Assembly (NCBI RefSeq): GCF_040802235.1
Contig: NC_133166.1
Coordinates: 9,238,001-9,302,000 of the forward strand
Reading direction: 5' to 3'
From: Manis javanica
Lineage: Eukaryota; Chordata; Mammalia; Pholidota; Manidae
DNA length: 64,000 bases
Shown: one piece after another, positions 22,432 to 36,000 of the stretch
Layout: each line of letters opens with the position of its first letter
Numbering within the stretch: position 1 is the first letter of the stretch
The notes under the pieces: model-generated
What the model saw: the letters and a program-made list of their open reading frames with translations, nothing else
Database searches by the model: none
Told to the model about the DNA's origin: nothing
Made by a program: the position numbers and the translations under genes

Positions 22432-22499
22432 TTCTTTTAATGGCTTATTCCAAGAATCAGCTGACCATAGAGGGAAAATTTTTTTTATTATTAAATTTC
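22432..22499. other. Junction and short spacer
   Basis: Sequence between the L1 5' truncation point and the next relic. No duplicated target site is seen. Confidence 0.4.
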
Positions 22500-22940
22500 C
22501 CTAATCATACCATCTGCTCACTTGCTTACTCCTCCACAGATTTCCTGCTAGCCCTGTTTACCCCTCCCTATAAAAGAAAAGCCTGTTCCTGTTTGATTTT
22601 GAGATTATTCTAGATTTTAAGATCAGGATAGAGAAGCTACATATAGGAGCTCCACTTGACAGCTGTACCTAGCCTTCCAGCAAAGGGTCAGACTTGTCAA
22701 TGAAGCTATCTAGCTCCTCTGTACTTACCTATCTTCCAGCAAAATACCCTCCAGCAAGTGACCTCCATTGATGTCCTTGATGTCATGTGATATAACAGAA
22801 ACATTCCCACAAGCTCTGTCAAATTCATATCTCACAAAACTGTGAACTATAGTAGAATGATTTTTGTTTTGTACCATTAAGTTTTGGGGTAGTATGTTAC
22901 ATCACAATAGGTGAGTGGAACAGCCATCAAAGGATTTTGA
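22500..22940 (+). repeat. LTR-like relics, family uncertain
   Basis: 'ctccctataaaagaaaagcc' (22565-22584) looks like an LTR TATA region. 'ccattaagttttggggtagt' (22875-22894) and 'ttacatcacaatagg' look like the end of an old MaLR-type LTR. These may be two different elements. Confidence 0.35.
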
Positions 22941-23149
22941 GATGGTAAGTGACATGATCAGATTTGCCCTGCAAACAACATCACTGGAACTGTGGAATGA
23001 ACAATAGATTAGGGGTTATAGAGGCCAGGAAGAAAGATTTTATTATAAAGAGACTGGGCCTTTAGAAATGGAGGAATGACATAGAATTTGGCACTTGTAT
23101 CATTACTCAGTATTCAAGAAAAAAGAATATCTGGTCAAATACAAACTTT
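22941..23149. other. Possible ancient repeat
   Basis: The phrase 'aagtgacatgatcagatttg' (22947-22966) recurs across mammalian genomes in an old repeat that I cannot name. Nothing else is recognised. Confidence 0.3.
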
Positions 23150-23990
23150 ATTTTAGGCATTTTTGTGTGCTATAGAATTATCTGCCAGAAGACTGTGCCA
23201 ATTTATTCTTTCACCACCTCCTGGCCATTATCAACATATTAACATTTAAAAACCTGATGTTGGGCCAGTTTCACAAGATGAAATTTAATTTTAATCAGCA
23301 TTTTATTCATACCTATTCTCATTTTTTTTCTTATGCTACTGTTTATGTATTTTCTTTTTTGAAAGGATGGTGGATCCTTTGTTATCTATCATATTTCCAG
23401 CAATTATTATATTAGTCTCCTGCCTTTTATTTTTTGTTTAGGATGTTTGACATATACATGGCTTTTATTGTTAACTAATGAACTTCATTTCCTCTTTTCC
23501 TCTAAGATATTTTTTACTGTTAAGTTTTAAAGTTGTTTTCCATCCATAAATATTCACCCATATTCCTTCTATTTTTATGGTTTTATGGGAGAGGGTTTGC
23601 ATTCAACTCTTTATTCCAAAAGAAATTGACATTGTTTTATAGAATGAGTACCTATCTAAAATTATCATTTGCTACCCAAACATCCATTATTATCATGACC
23701 TTTGTTTAAATTATTTCAAACAACTTCTTGATGATATTGATAAGCATTGTACATTTAGAATCCGTTTTGAAACTTTTCTGCTCCACTGATCTGTCTGTTG
23801 ACTCTTATTTATCATTGTATTTTAATTATTGTGACTACATAGGGAACATTTACATCTGGTAAATCAATAGCCAAAAACTTACAGAAAGTTTTTAGTAATT
23901 TTCATTCATTTCACCTATTCTTCCAGGTGAATTGTTGAATTGCTTTGATAATCCCCCAAATTTTTCAATTATTATTTCATCGAAAAAATT
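23150..23990 (-). mobile_element. Old LINE-1 (L1M) antisense, ORF2 middle
   Basis: Reverse-strand ORF2 text is recognisable at 'ctccactgatctgtctgttg' (23781-23800) and 'attctagaatctgctttg'-type text downstream, much decayed. Open frames are absent. Edges are approximate. Confidence 0.55.
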
Positions 23991-24019
23991 TTGATGCCTT
24001 GCCTGGTGGGCGAGGCCTG

Positions 24020-24480
24020 GCCTAGTCTGACCACTACTGCCTCTAGCATCCTTTCAAATCCTGTTCTCCTTCTATTCTCTGTTTAAACCACACTCTGTCT
24101 TCTTTTAGCCCCTCACGCTCACGAGGCTGACTGATGCTGCAGACAAATTATAATGACCTTCTTTTTGCCTGGGATGCTCTTCCTTTTTCATTTACTTAAG
24201 ACCTTTTTCATGCTTTATATATCAAAACGTCTTTTGTCCTTTGCTTTATTTGACTTACTGTTTGGGTCAGATTCTTAATTCAAACCCTGAAATCATTGTG
24301 TATCTCTCTTTCATACTACTCACTGCACTGGCAAATTTACATTAATCCCATGATATTTAATCAATGTCTATTATGTCACTGGACTGTTAGATCCATGAAG
24401 ATAGCAACTGGAAGTTTTTTTCTCTCATTTCCATTACCTATGCCAGCACATAGACAATATTCAAAAACTATTTGTGAAAT
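24020..24480 (+). repeat. L2 LINE fragment
   Basis: Decayed L2 3' text: 'tgggatgctcttcctttttc' (24171-24190), a Phe/Ser-rich pseudo-frame, and 'ttagatccatgaagatagca' (24387-24406) before a T-rich end. Confidence 0.55.
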
Positions 24481-25500
24481 TTGCATGAAGGATTTGCACT
24501 TCAAAATGTCAAGTAGATATAACCTCAAGTTGGCAATTTCTGACATTATAGGAAAATTAAGTAATTTACACATCCATGTACTAAATATTTATAAATTCTA
24601 GAGCAGGCATAATATGGCATCTCTGTGTTGTCTTGAAGAGTCAAGGTACCAGGTACTTAAAATCACAAACTAGAAATATTATTTAACTAGAATCAATCAG
24701 TTCATCTGCACCCTCACAGACACCTTCTCTTGACATTTTCAGTAACATCTTTATGCCTCTGTAATTGCATAAAAGCCCATACATTGTCTCAGTTGTTTTC
24801 CATAACAGCTCCATATGTTTAAATGATTTTCCTTATTCGCAATGTTATTTTTATTCACTATACTATTTGTACTTCTACCATAAGAGATCAGTAATGTCTG
24901 GAAAAACATAAAAATCGTTGAAGTTGGAGTCAGAAGGTTTATGTCTGGATAGCTACTTGATGATTTTGGCAGCAGGAGAGAAATACTAATAACTTAAATG
25001 TTAGTTCTCATTAGTAAAGTATCTTCATAACAATTTTGCTGAAAATACCAAATGTGAGAATGAGTATGAAAGTTTTTGTTAATTATACTTTACTCTCTAA
25101 GCACCAATTATTATTGTGATCTTAGAAGGGAAAAGGAAAGAGTGAGATGATTTGACTAATATCAGAAATCCATGTAATTGTCTAAGAACTATGTTCAACA
25201 ACTCCAGCTGGCTTGAAGTGACTGTGATTTTTTAGCTAGAAAGAACCTTTGTGTGTATGTCACCTCACCATGAACTATTACATTTATTGAATAAGTCCAG
25301 ATCATTGGATTTCTCCCTCCCAGTGCTCTCTTTAGGACAGGTATTGAAAAGAAAAAAAATAGTGTTAAAGTAAAAGTTTATTGCACTAAATAAATAAGGC
25401 TAAGGTATGCTCATCTTTGGTGTGAAGATGACTACCATTACTCTTGGATGGTAGAAAAATAAGAACAGAATGTGTTCATTATCAATAACTCAAAGATGTT
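24481..25500. other. No recognised feature
   Basis: AT-rich single-copy-looking DNA. No coding potential or repeat was identified. Confidence 0.4.
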
Positions 25501-27480
25501 TTTAAGCTTAAGGAACATATAGGTGAAATCATTGAGAGATTTGATTTCAGACTATTTGATTCAGACAGTAATCAAACTCCCAAGTTTGAGTTGTGAGATG
25601 CAAGTATTTAGGAATAGGAATATACCAGAGATCAGAAATTCTGGGAAACTGGGAAGTTTTGTTACAGCAGTGGCTTGTATCACATGGAATTCTGGCACAA
25701 TTCTAACCCACAGCAGATCCAGTGGGCCAGGGCATAATAATCCACCCTGTGGTTATTTACTTGGTCCCTCAATTATTCTTCATAAAACAGCTAACAGAAC
25801 AGAACCCTCTGTTTGATCTACTTACCACTATAATAAAAACTGCAATTGTAAGAAGGGTCATGTGAAAGTCTCTGAAACTCTTCACCCCCCAAGATAGGAA
25901 GCTAGAAACAATACCTTTCCCAGAGAGAAATGGTGGAAATTAGTCACATCTCAAAGATTCAAAGAATTTAAAGATTTAACTAATTAAATGAATAATGCCC
26001 ATTTAATTAACCTGTGTAGCCCCTGAAAACTTGGGTGGATTCTCCTTGACAACAGAGGAGCATTGTAAACTTACACAAGTGGCGAGGATCCCAGTGCTGA
26101 GCTGGGTGTGGTCTGCGTACGGGCACAGAGCACTGCAGCCTCTGGCACCTGGTATGTGGCTATTCATCTGGCAAATGTGCCCTTCTTGAGTCTCTGTCAT
26201 CAGGGAGGAAACTGATTTAGCTGCTGCCACTCTGAAATGGCAAACGTGCCAGAGCAGAGACCAACACTAAAGCCTCATTATGAAACAATTTCTTGAGGAG
26301 CCCAGCCAGCCAAATGGGAGCTTGCGTCCATCAGACCTTTTCTGTTTAAACCCTACCTGAGTTAAAACCTGTAAGTTATTTAACCTTACCAACATAAATA
26401 CCTTCTCTGGACATGTATCTGCTTCTCTTGCCCATAGTAACTCTTGCCCAGTAACCTCTATCTGAGGGCTTTTCAAATATTTCATCTGTGATCATGGTCA
26501 GCCAAGGAGGTAAGACACTTGGCATTTGACCATAGCATCCTCTAGTTTTTATCTTAAAGACTAAACCTGTAAGGCAGCAGCGTAACAGTGGGAGGGCCTG
26601 TTAATGCCCAGTTAATGTGCCCACGCAGGGTGGGAGGCTGTGCTCCAGTATACAACGTATGCAATAAACCTGCTCGTGGTGCTTTGTCGCCAATGGCTGG
26701 AATACATAGACCCAGGGAGCAGGGGCTGGAAGTGTACTGGCCCGAGGAGCCATCATTCCAAGAGATCTGCTTGAGAATTTTATATTCCATCTCCAAAACA
26801 TTAGGTCTTTTAGATTAGAGAACAGGTTCCCAATGGGTAAATGATCCCACTGGGGACAACAGTAAGGGCTCTCCTGAGCTTGAAGTTGTGGTTCTAGCCT
26901 GGTGACTTTGGGCCCCTAATTTCCATAAACCAGCAGGCAAAGAAAGTTACATTAGGGATCACTGACTCATTATCGTGACGATGGAGCTACAGCCACAAAA
27001 TGGAATGGGAGTGGGAATGAGTATATCTGGTGTTCAGGGGATTTGCTGAGGTGCCTGTTTATCTCCTGTGCTCAGTGATGAACGGGCAGTGGTTGCAAAC
27101 AAGTCCTGCCAAAGCAAAACAATGAAGGGCTCACATCACCTGGGAACATGGGTCTGGGTCAACCTACCAGGCAAATTACCCAGACCAACTAAAGTTCTGC
27201 CCAAGTGTGAGTGATACTAGAATGGGTGGCAGAGGAGAGGAGGATGACCAGTTATAGCAATATGAGGTGTTGCAGCCACGGGGACAGTAGCTGACTTTGT
27301 TTCTCTAGTCTTATGCCTTTGTCTTTGCAGAGATTGTGTCTGCCCACCATCTAGAAGGGGCTTCCTTATGAGACTGGACTTGAAGAAGGGCACAAATGGA
27401 TCAGAATGGTACAAGGAGGGAAATAGAAAATATCTCTTATGCAATGTTAGAAATCTCAGCTCCACCTCTTATTCCTGCCG
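25501..27480 (+). mobile_element. ERVL/MaLR internal region remnant
   Basis: The part from about 26580 to 27480 carries landmarks of the ERVL-MaLR internal sequence: 'gaggctgtgctccagtatac' (26634-26653), 'gctggaatacatagacccag' (26696-26715), 'aaaccagcaggcaaagaaag' (26927-26946) and 'attatcgtgacgatgga' (26970-26986). No gag or pol frame survives. The part before 26580 is assigned only by continuity and is weaker. Confidence 0.55.
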
Positions 27481-27908
27481 CAGTTACTGTGACTAGTTCA
27501 GCTCAGGTTCCACTCTGCTTCATGCAGTTACAGCTGATGCATCAAGCTCTTCCTGCTTACAACTGACTCACGCCACAGCCAGGAAGCCTGCATCCGCACA
27601 CCAGAAGTATGGAACAGTTAACAACCTACAAGATGAATATTTTACCAACAGGCCATAGAAGCCTTTGGGAAATGCTCTCTGCTTAGATCCTGGTAGTTCT
27701 GAGATGTATTTTGTACTGCTTCTCAGTTGACATTGGATCAATCTGTGTGTCAGTGTCCCACTCCTGACCAGCTTCTTACCCCATTCCTGCTTTGCCTCCC
27801 TGTCCCTCATGTCTGCTGCCAGAATCACACTCCCCAGAAAAGCACACCCACATAAGCCAATTTGTCTCAGTCAGAACTTGCCTCCCGGGCAACCCAGGCT
27901 AACACGCG
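27481..27908 (+). repeat. Probable LTR flanking the MaLR/ERVL internal region
   Basis: 'ctcctgaccagcttcttacc' (27761-27780), 'ccccattcctgctttgcctc' and an end 'caggctaacacg' match the 3' half and end of an old LTR of the MaLR type. It directly follows the internal remnant in the same orientation, as a 3' LTR would. Confidence 0.45.
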
Positions 27909-29150
27909 CTCTGAGGAAGCTGCTATTAGACCTACAGCCCAGGTGATAAATAAGCCTGTGATTTGCCTGGAGTCTCACAGATGGTGGTCACAGGAGCCAT
28001 CCGCCTAACCATATCTCTGGCTCAAAGTGTTACAGTCTCTATACTGGATCGCTTCTCAATGAAGCTGGTAAATCCAATGACTGTTAAAGCTGGGTGGTAG
28101 CCAGGACATTGTCAGTTTTAGTAATTATGACTTTAATGTCAAATTGTTTTCTTTTTTTCTAGTATAATCAATAATCAGAGGCAGAATCATAAAATAGCAG
28201 GTTACTTCAAGCAGCAGTATGGGAGGGGAGTGCCCTCTGCTCCAGGCAGCCCTGTGTTTCCTGGTAAACGTGAAGGGCTCCATGTAGACCCTTGGCAGCA
28301 CATGTCAGAGTGTGAAAAGGATGACACATCCCTGCCCCTGCTTTTAAAAATGAGACATGGTGCCCTAAGCAGGTTAAGTTACTTTGTCTAATTTCACAAG
28401 CATATTAGTGGGAAATATTTAAGTTGCGACTAGGTAATCTAAAAGATGGAGTAATTATGCTTTTGGTAAGTTTAAATACAGGTCTGGGGAAGAATCTGGG
28501 AATTTTGACAAGGCCTCATGAGAGCCCTTCCAACACTGCATTCTGTGCTGCTAAGTAATCATCACATCCACTCAGTTAATCATGCCGCATGGTGTTTTCC
28601 CAGTGCAATACAGATGGCTTCATCATATAATTTTAGGCTCTAGTTAGAGATGATTCACTGGCATTTTAAAGGCATGGTTGCAACTGTTCCCCAGAAGAAA
28701 CTCAAAGAAGATGCTTCAAATTGCTGTATATTAAAAATATATCAGTTACCTAGTGGCACGTCCCTCTGCACTGGAATGGGTCCATATGGAATGGAATTCT
28801 GGCAGGCTGGGTCCGTGATGCATGCCTGGTCTGTACAGCCAAACCGCCCCTCAGAAATTGAACTGCCGTGGGCATGCCTGTGCATCTGGGTTTAGAAGCC
28901 TGTCTTGTACTGTGTTCCACTGTGGCTCTGAGCTGACCAGTAGAGTCCACAGTCCAAAGGTCCTAGAAGCTCTGTGTCAGAAAAACACCACTAAAACTTT
29001 GATTCTTGAATTCCTTCCATAGCCTTCCTAACAGACAGATAGCTAGGCCGTTCTCTGAATCCACCCACTAGCTGAATTAAATACTACATCTGCTGCTGTC
29101 CAGATTAAAGTAAACTTCCCTTTACTGGCTGAACATTACTTTTGGTTGTA
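27909..29150. other. Mostly single-copy sequence with a MIR-like relic
   Basis: Around 28330-28440 a MIR in reverse orientation is suggested by 'aagcaggttaagttactttg'. Elsewhere I recognise nothing. Overlapping open frames on both strands at 28650-29022 have no known domain. Confidence 0.4.
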
Positions 29151-29159
29151 GAATTATCT

Positions 29160-29300
29160 CTGACCATCCAGTCAACAAATATTTATTGAACACAGTATAC
29201 ATTGGGCTCATATAAGCGGGGATATGAAAATAGATACATGCCATGTAAGTAGGGCCTGAAGCAGAGGTGGGATCATTTCCAGGTGAATAAGGAATTCCCA
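29160..29300 (-). repeat. L2-type 3' end relic, antisense
   Basis: 'tcaacaaatatttattgaac' is the reverse of the common L2 terminal text. What follows is weakly similar to an ancient mammalian repeat. Confidence 0.45.
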
Positions 29301-30040
29301 AGGGAGGAAAGTATTTGAGGAACAGCAAGAGACTGAGAAAATTCAGGGTGTGTTCCAAGGTCAAGGCCTCCTTCACAGGTCCCAGGACTCAGTGCCATTT
29401 TACTGCTCATTTCCCTCCTGCCGCACAGTGCAGATTAAAAGCGTTGGATTATGCACATGGAGCCCCCCAGTGCCTGGCACTTAGACACTGGCCAGCAAGT
29501 GGTGATTGTCATCATGATGAGGTTGCTGGCACGGCTCTTCTATCTCTGCCCAGTTGAACTCCCCTGTCATACCCGCTCGTCCACATTCTCAAAGTTGTGG
29601 GCTTAACTAGGTACCATAATTTCTGTGAAGGGACTTTATTTGCCTATATGAAATACTAGTCAGGGAAAAATGGCGTTATTGGTTACATTTTGTGTCAAGC
29701 TCTGGAATTAAGAAAGGTTAACTCCCCTATAGAACTGGCGGTGTTAGGTCAATTTCTTCTTGAAGATCATTGCAATTGGATGAAAAGTTCAACACAGAAG
29801 AACCTACACTCTGCCTGGATAACATCAGTGGTGGAAGGTGCAGACCCCTGAAGTTTATACTGGGGTTGGAGATGATGATGGTGATGATGGCAATGAATAA
29901 CTTTGAACATTCAATTGACCACATGACCCCATTTTAGCATAGTCTAATGAACTATAATTGTTAGCCCTTTGTTAACCATGTGTGTGTATGTGTGCACACA
30001 CTTATTTGATGGGAGCTGGGGATAAGTATGGATCTTATTA
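29301..30040. other. Single-copy-looking sequence
   Basis: No repeat or gene is recognised apart from a short GATGAT-type simple repeat at about 29870-29895. Confidence 0.4.
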
Positions 30041-30560
30041 TTTTGTGAGCAATTTGAGGGTAAGGACACCATTTTATTAATCTCTGGTCACTAGATCACC
30101 ACAAGGTTAAGTCTCAGAAATGTTCAGGAAATATTTGCTACTTTAGTATGACCAAGGTGTGAACTAATTCTCTTTCTAGCAAAAGAAATGACACATATCA
30201 AAATAAATGTTTTGTTTTGTTTTCTCACTAGGCTTGTGACATAGAAAATTATCCCAAATACAACATTTTCTGATGTCACTGCTTCAGTAGTTACTGAAAA
30301 TTCCCTAAACATTGATTGAGCACTCCTATGAGTCAAGCATGTTTCAAATGTGAGTAAAATAAAGTCACTCTCCTAAGGGCCTTGCAGTCTTTTAGGCGAG
30401 ACTGACCCCTAACACACCAAGCTTGTAAAGCAAGTGCTGCGATTAGAGGCGTGTGAGGATGCAATGGGCATGACTCACTAGGAGAGTCAGGAAGCACCTC
30501 CAGGGAGACTGCAGGGTGGAGGAAGAGGGAGGACATTCCGAGGCAAAAGAAACAGAGGTA
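30041..30560. repeat. L2-like end and unassigned ancient repeat
   Basis: 'gtgagcaatttgagggtaag' (30044-30063) resembles L2 end text. From 30305, 'gattgagcactcctatgagt' and the 'caggaagcacctccaggg' region resemble an old mammalian repeat of unknown name. It is strongly decayed. Confidence 0.35.
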
Positions 30561-32880
30561 AAACAGTGCAGCAGGTTCCAAGAATGTCAAGCGTCATGTG
30601 TGCCCTGGGCATAGAGATCCTAGAGGAAGAAGAAGAGATTGGGGCCAGGGTCTAAGGTTTTAAATATCTTTAGAAGACTCCAAAATGTATCTTTTTGCAT
30701 ATCTTGATTGTCACTCACCTGTTTGTTTTAAACTGCAATCATCATATTTGTACCTTCCTCCCATGGGAAAAGCCGGGCTGATGAAAATCCCCATGACCTG
30801 GCATCCAGCCCCTTTCTTTATATTCAAGAAAGCAAGGCAGATGCCACTAGGTGAGGTTGTGCTTATCTTACGTGTTTTCTTAAATCAGCTGTAACAAAAA
30901 TAAGTAAAATATTCTCAAACTTCCATCCTTTAACTCTTTAACAACAATGTTTGTGATTTTAATAACAATAACCTATGCCCACCACTGTGGCTGTACTGTG
31001 ATATGAAGGAGTATGTGGCTGGAGAAGGGATTCCATTCATTATATATTTTAGGACCATGGTACAAGCTAGCAATTAGCATCTTAATTGGCCCCAAATCAG
31101 AGAATGTTAAAAAATATTAGAAATGTAAGGTCATTTATACTGCATTCTTATTCCATTCCCAAGAACTTGGAAAACTAAAGAGAAAAACTTTCTATTTGCA
31201 GCAGGTTTGTGTTTTGCAAACCTCCCCTTGGCCAGACTGCCTTTGGAGAAATGTTTGCTGCAGAATACATCCTGTTTTGTTGTTGTCATTTCAAATTGAT
31301 CTCCCCACCTTGGTGAAAAGTCGCCAGTTTAGCAATTAGGAACTGCTGTGCTCACTTGTTTTTAGCTGAAGTTCCTTACTGAGAAAACTGCATTTTACTT
31401 GGCTTGAGTTCTATTTCTGAGTGATGCTCAAGTTAAGAAGCAGGTGTGCCTTGTAGCATTTAATTCCTTCAGTGGCTAACATGCTATAAATGAGGTGGCT
31501 CATGTAAACAGAGATCCAGTGAATATAAAATCATTCATTTTCATTTTCTCTTCTGCATTTTCAATGGGGCTATGATTTAAGCCTTTACAATTTCTTGCCT
31601 GGTCCTTTGCAATAGCCTGGTGTCCCTGGTCCAACTCAAATGCTTTTTCCAGTCAACTTCTGCAGGGCTGCAGGAGTGGTTCCCCAACAGACCCTATCAC
31701 GCCCCTTGCATAAAACCGTTAATGGGAAGTTCTGTTTTTTAAAAATTAGAATTGAAAGCTCATGGATCAGTAGTGAGAAACCATTCAAGTCCTTCTGCTA
31801 ACCCGAGCTATTTACTCACTGTTCCTTCTGCTAATCAGTCTTTCAATCTCTCCCTGTCTGTCATGCTTTTAAATATGTTGTTCTCTGAAATATGGTTTGT
31901 AAAATGCCCTTCTACCCTACTGATTTCCCTCTTAAACTGAGATTTTAAGATGCAATTCAGTTATCTCTTAGATATTCAGCAAGCAGAATGCTCACCTGAA
32001 GCAGGGCCTGAGTAGATCAAGCAGAGGTTTGGAATAATGGAGGAAGCAATGATTTTGGCATTAAATGTCCCAGAGGTCAAATCTTAGGTCCCCTACTTAG
32101 TAGTTCTTATATGAAGATTATTTTGCATTCTTCCCCAGAGGGTTGCTCTCAGATAAATTACGTAATCTATATAAATTGGTGTCTGACCCAAAAGCCCTGA
32201 ATGCCCCTAAGAGGACACAACCGAGAGACAGTCAGGAAGCAGCTCCAGGATGTGCGCATCTCCGATATCTGATTGCAAAAGTCACTCTCCTAAGATCTTA
32301 GAATTGCCTACTGCTGTGCCCTCCTTGTGGCGCTGGCCTCCTCTCTTCATTATTTTTGGCTCAAAGATACAATATTCAAATACTGGAATAGACGGAGTAA
32401 ATTGTGATGTTTGATTAAAATATGAGATGTTATTGTTTATTCTCACCCTATTCATTTGATACTTGCCAAACATAAGCCTATTATGATCAATGACATTTCT
32501 ATATGTGCAGAGCTCACTAAGATGTATGATGGGCAGGAGGAGTCAGGGCGGGTGTGGGCAATAAGTAGGTATATTGCCTGTAGAGAATTTAAAAATAATA
32601 ATAAAATCAACTAAAGCCTATCTGCTTTTTATTATCATTATGTGCTGGCAATTCTAAACAGTATCAGTTTAAAAATACTCCTCCCCACTCAGTAGAAATC
32701 TCCCTCTCCTTTCCTCTTTAATTCATCACCTCATAGGTGTGTCTTGTCTTTCCTGTCTTACTATTAACTTTCAGAGGACAAGCTCTATATCTGGTTCAGT
32801 TTTGTAGCCCCTGTAGGTACTGACATTAACGTGAGGTTTAGGTGAAGGAAGTGGGTCTGGAGCTTCCCCGAGTAGTTTTT
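30561..32880. other. Single-copy-looking sequence
   Basis: About 2.3 kb with no recognised repeat. The part at 31190-31540 is CpG-poor, balanced in composition and free of repeat text, the kind of sequence that may be conserved and non-coding. I see no exon with splice sites. Confidence 0.4.
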
Positions 32881-33070
32881 TTGGTTCAGTTGACTATCTT
32901 TAATAAAGATCTTTTGATTCACAACTTAGAGTCAGTGAAATTAAATCTTGGGTTCCTTATCTGAAAAATGGGGCAGTATTGCCCACCTATGAAGCTGAGA
33001 CCTGTGTTGCAGATTAGCAATAAAATGGGTAAAATTCCTGGCACAATGCTTGCCAGCCTGGCTTGCAAAA
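32881..33070 (+). repeat. MIR SINE fragment
   Basis: 'gggttccttatctgaaaaat' (32950-32969) followed by 'ggggcagtattgcccaccta' is MIR 3'-half text, with a decayed tail to about 33050. Confidence 0.55.
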
Positions 33071-36000
33071 GTGAAGGCTACTTATTTTGATGTCATTAGA
33101 ATCATTATCGATTAAGTCAGCAGACACATAATAAAAGTCTATTGTATGTCAGGCTAATCTATGGGGAAACAAAGATTAACAAGACATGGCTTTTGCCCTG
33201 GAACACATCACCAACATATACACTATGGGGTGGCCTAATGTCTCTTGGTCCTGTGGGAAGAGCCAGTGAACTAAAATTGGAAAGAAAATGCTATGTTTTT
33301 AAAAGAAGGTGAGCAAATAGCATTGAAAATGTAATTTGGGATAGAGTATTGTTTTCTAAACTCAAATTTCTGGTCCCTGACTGTAGAAAACTAAAGGCTA
33401 CGTTTGTTAGAAATGAAATTTTATGTCTGAGGCCCTAGAGCAAGCAGCAGATTCAGCTGATAAACTTCAAAGAATCTTCTGTTCTCCGGACCTCTCTTTA
33501 GTGAGACTTGTACCATGCGATGTTAGAGAAAATGGCGCTGACGGGGGCCCTGTAAGGATGGTAAAGGGAAGCCGCAGAGATGTGTCACACTTGTTGAAAC
33601 TTTAGAAGGTGTTTTAAATACTCAATACCTTTTTTTCACAAGAACTTTTGGACTATTAGATAAATATTGAGTCATTGATTTTGAAATAGGCCCTTTCCTA
33701 CCTCTCACAACCCGCCCCCTCATGTTTTTCTGCTTTTCTACAGATGGAAGCTTATTTGCCTCCCAAAGTCCTTTTGTCTATTAGCATCTCCAAGAAAACT
33801 AGATTGGCTTCCCCACCCCCAGTTCAGTTTTCCCCAGGACTGTGTGTGCCTCTTCCTCAATGCGCTTACCACACTGCCCAGAAATATTCTGTGTGCTTGT
33901 ATTTGCCCCTTAGTGGACTGCAGTTACCATGAGGTAGCACCGAGCATCATTCTATCCTGTTCTAAGTACCCTGTGCTTCAGAGTACTTGGAACATAATAG
34001 AAAGCCAGTAAATACTTGATCATGACGTGTCCTATCCAAGTAACATTCAGTCCTGATCTTACTTGACCACAGCGCTGTTGCCAGCCAGTCTTTTGCACAT
34101 TCCTGTCCTCTTTCTCCATCCACAGCCCTGAGGATTCCTCCTTAGTCCTTTTCATCAGCTCTTCTGCCCTTGTCACAAGTGTGTGTTTTCTAGTTCTTTC
34201 TGTGCATAAGTCTCTTCTCTTCCTTAAAGACGTTGTCCCTGGATGACCTCATTTCCTTCTCTCCGTTTGCCTCCACATACAGGACGGTGATGACCACATT
34301 CCTTTCCCAGCCCAACCTCACTGCTGAAATCCAGACCCACCCTGCAGGTCCTGGCCGTCTTCACCTCGACACCATACAGGCACTCACACTCACAGCCACA
34401 GCTGGACTCTGCTTTCCCTGTGTATTCACCCCTGCAAAACCCAAGGTGACCCCCTTCCCCCTGAGCTCTCTAGCTCAGTGAACCGCACTCTTTTTCAACT
34501 TCTTTTTGTTTCTCCATGTTATATTGATAAGCAATGTCTTCATATTATTTCTTGAGCAATTATTTATCTCTATCTTATAGCATTTCTTCAATTCCCCCCT
34601 TCCTACATTTTCTTCCTAATTTCAGGTTTTTATCAACTCTTGTATGGACTATGGAAATAATCTAATAACTGATCTATTAAATATTACCTCCAAGCTGTTA
34701 CCAAATTGACCATGAAAAGATTTTAACAAGAATAGAAATAAAAATGATTTTCTGTCTAATCTCATATAAAATCCCAAATTAAACTAACCAGAGTCCTTGA
34801 CCAGAGAGTCTTTAAGTCTCAAAATAAAAAAGTTTTTTAAGAAATCACTTCTCTAGTTTAAATAGCCTCCAGAAAACATTCAAGGGAAAAGAAAATTAGG
34901 AGCATAAATGGAAATAACTAGACATTTCACCAAATATCCCATAGCCTCTGAAGTTTTCTAGTATCACACAGTAATTTCAGGAGAGACACTTGCTTTCTCA
35001 AGTTTAACCTAAATGTTAAGCAGATATAAAATAATTCCTTTTTACCTAATCCCAGATATCCTAAAGAATAACTTTCTCCCATCCATATGTGATACTCTGT
35101 CTTGGAGACTTATGGAGTTTACTCTAAATGGTTTTCTTCTTACCACTGTGGCTTGACTAATGAAAAGTATATGCTCCAATTCACACATGATTGTTCAAAA
35201 TATTGCTTTGATAGAGGCAGAATAGTTATGCTCCTGTTTAATTAAAACATTGACAGCCTCTCTCCAGACCCTTTCAACATCCTCAGGCTGCCCTCTCATC
35301 TCTCAGGATGGCTTCCCATGTTGGATCACAAAATAAGCCCTCTCCAAGTACAAGGTGCCTGCAACAACTCAAGACATGCCTTCTTTATGAGTCCTAAACT
35401 CTTTCCAGCCTTTGCTGAGTTCCGGCTGCAGGATTCTAGCTAGTATATTACAGATATACCAAGGTTCAGCCTCGTAACACCCTGTTGATGTTATATGTCC
35501 TACCTCTCACACTCCTGGATCAGGCAATAATAAAGTCCAAACCTGCTTTCTCCATCAGAGATACAGGCCTGCCCAGTGGAGTTGACTAGGACAATTTTCA
35601 GCTTCCTAAGATCTTAATTCCACTGGGTCCAGGAGATCTAGTTACAGGACATCAAAGCTGGAAACCCGTTCTGAGTGACAACTGGCTGCTCTGGTTGGAC
35701 AGGGGTCCTGGCAGATAGAGAAGCCAGGGGAAGAAGAGAGAATACTACACAAATTGGTATCATTGTTGAAAGAGTAAGTTGTGGCTTCCAAGGTGTTATT
35801 CTTGGGTACTTTGATTATCTTTAAGATGAGGGTCTTAGGCTCCTTGTGAGAGATGGGGCAGTTGTGTCACTCTCAAGGGCTAGCCCACAGTCAGCTTGTG
35901 CCATGCCGGGGCCACTTCTGCAGGGGCCTCAGCTTGTGGGCATACCAGTGTTTTCCTCCCCACCCACAGCCTCAGAGACCAGTGACAAGGAGAACCAAGT

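Noticed and set aside
18826..22450. Target-site duplication around the 18.8-22.4 kb L1
   Set aside because: The flanks 'agaagaacatcct' and 'tcttcttttaatgg' do not form a convincing direct repeat.
18040..23990. The two old antisense L1 pieces as one element split by the younger L1
   Set aside because: Both pieces appear to include the same part of ORF2 (compare text near 18600-18650 with 23540-23590), so they overlap in L1 coordinates and are better explained as separate insertions.
33423..33605. 60-codon open frame with a moderately GC-rich end
   Set aside because: There is no domain, no Kozak or splice support, and no continuation on either side.
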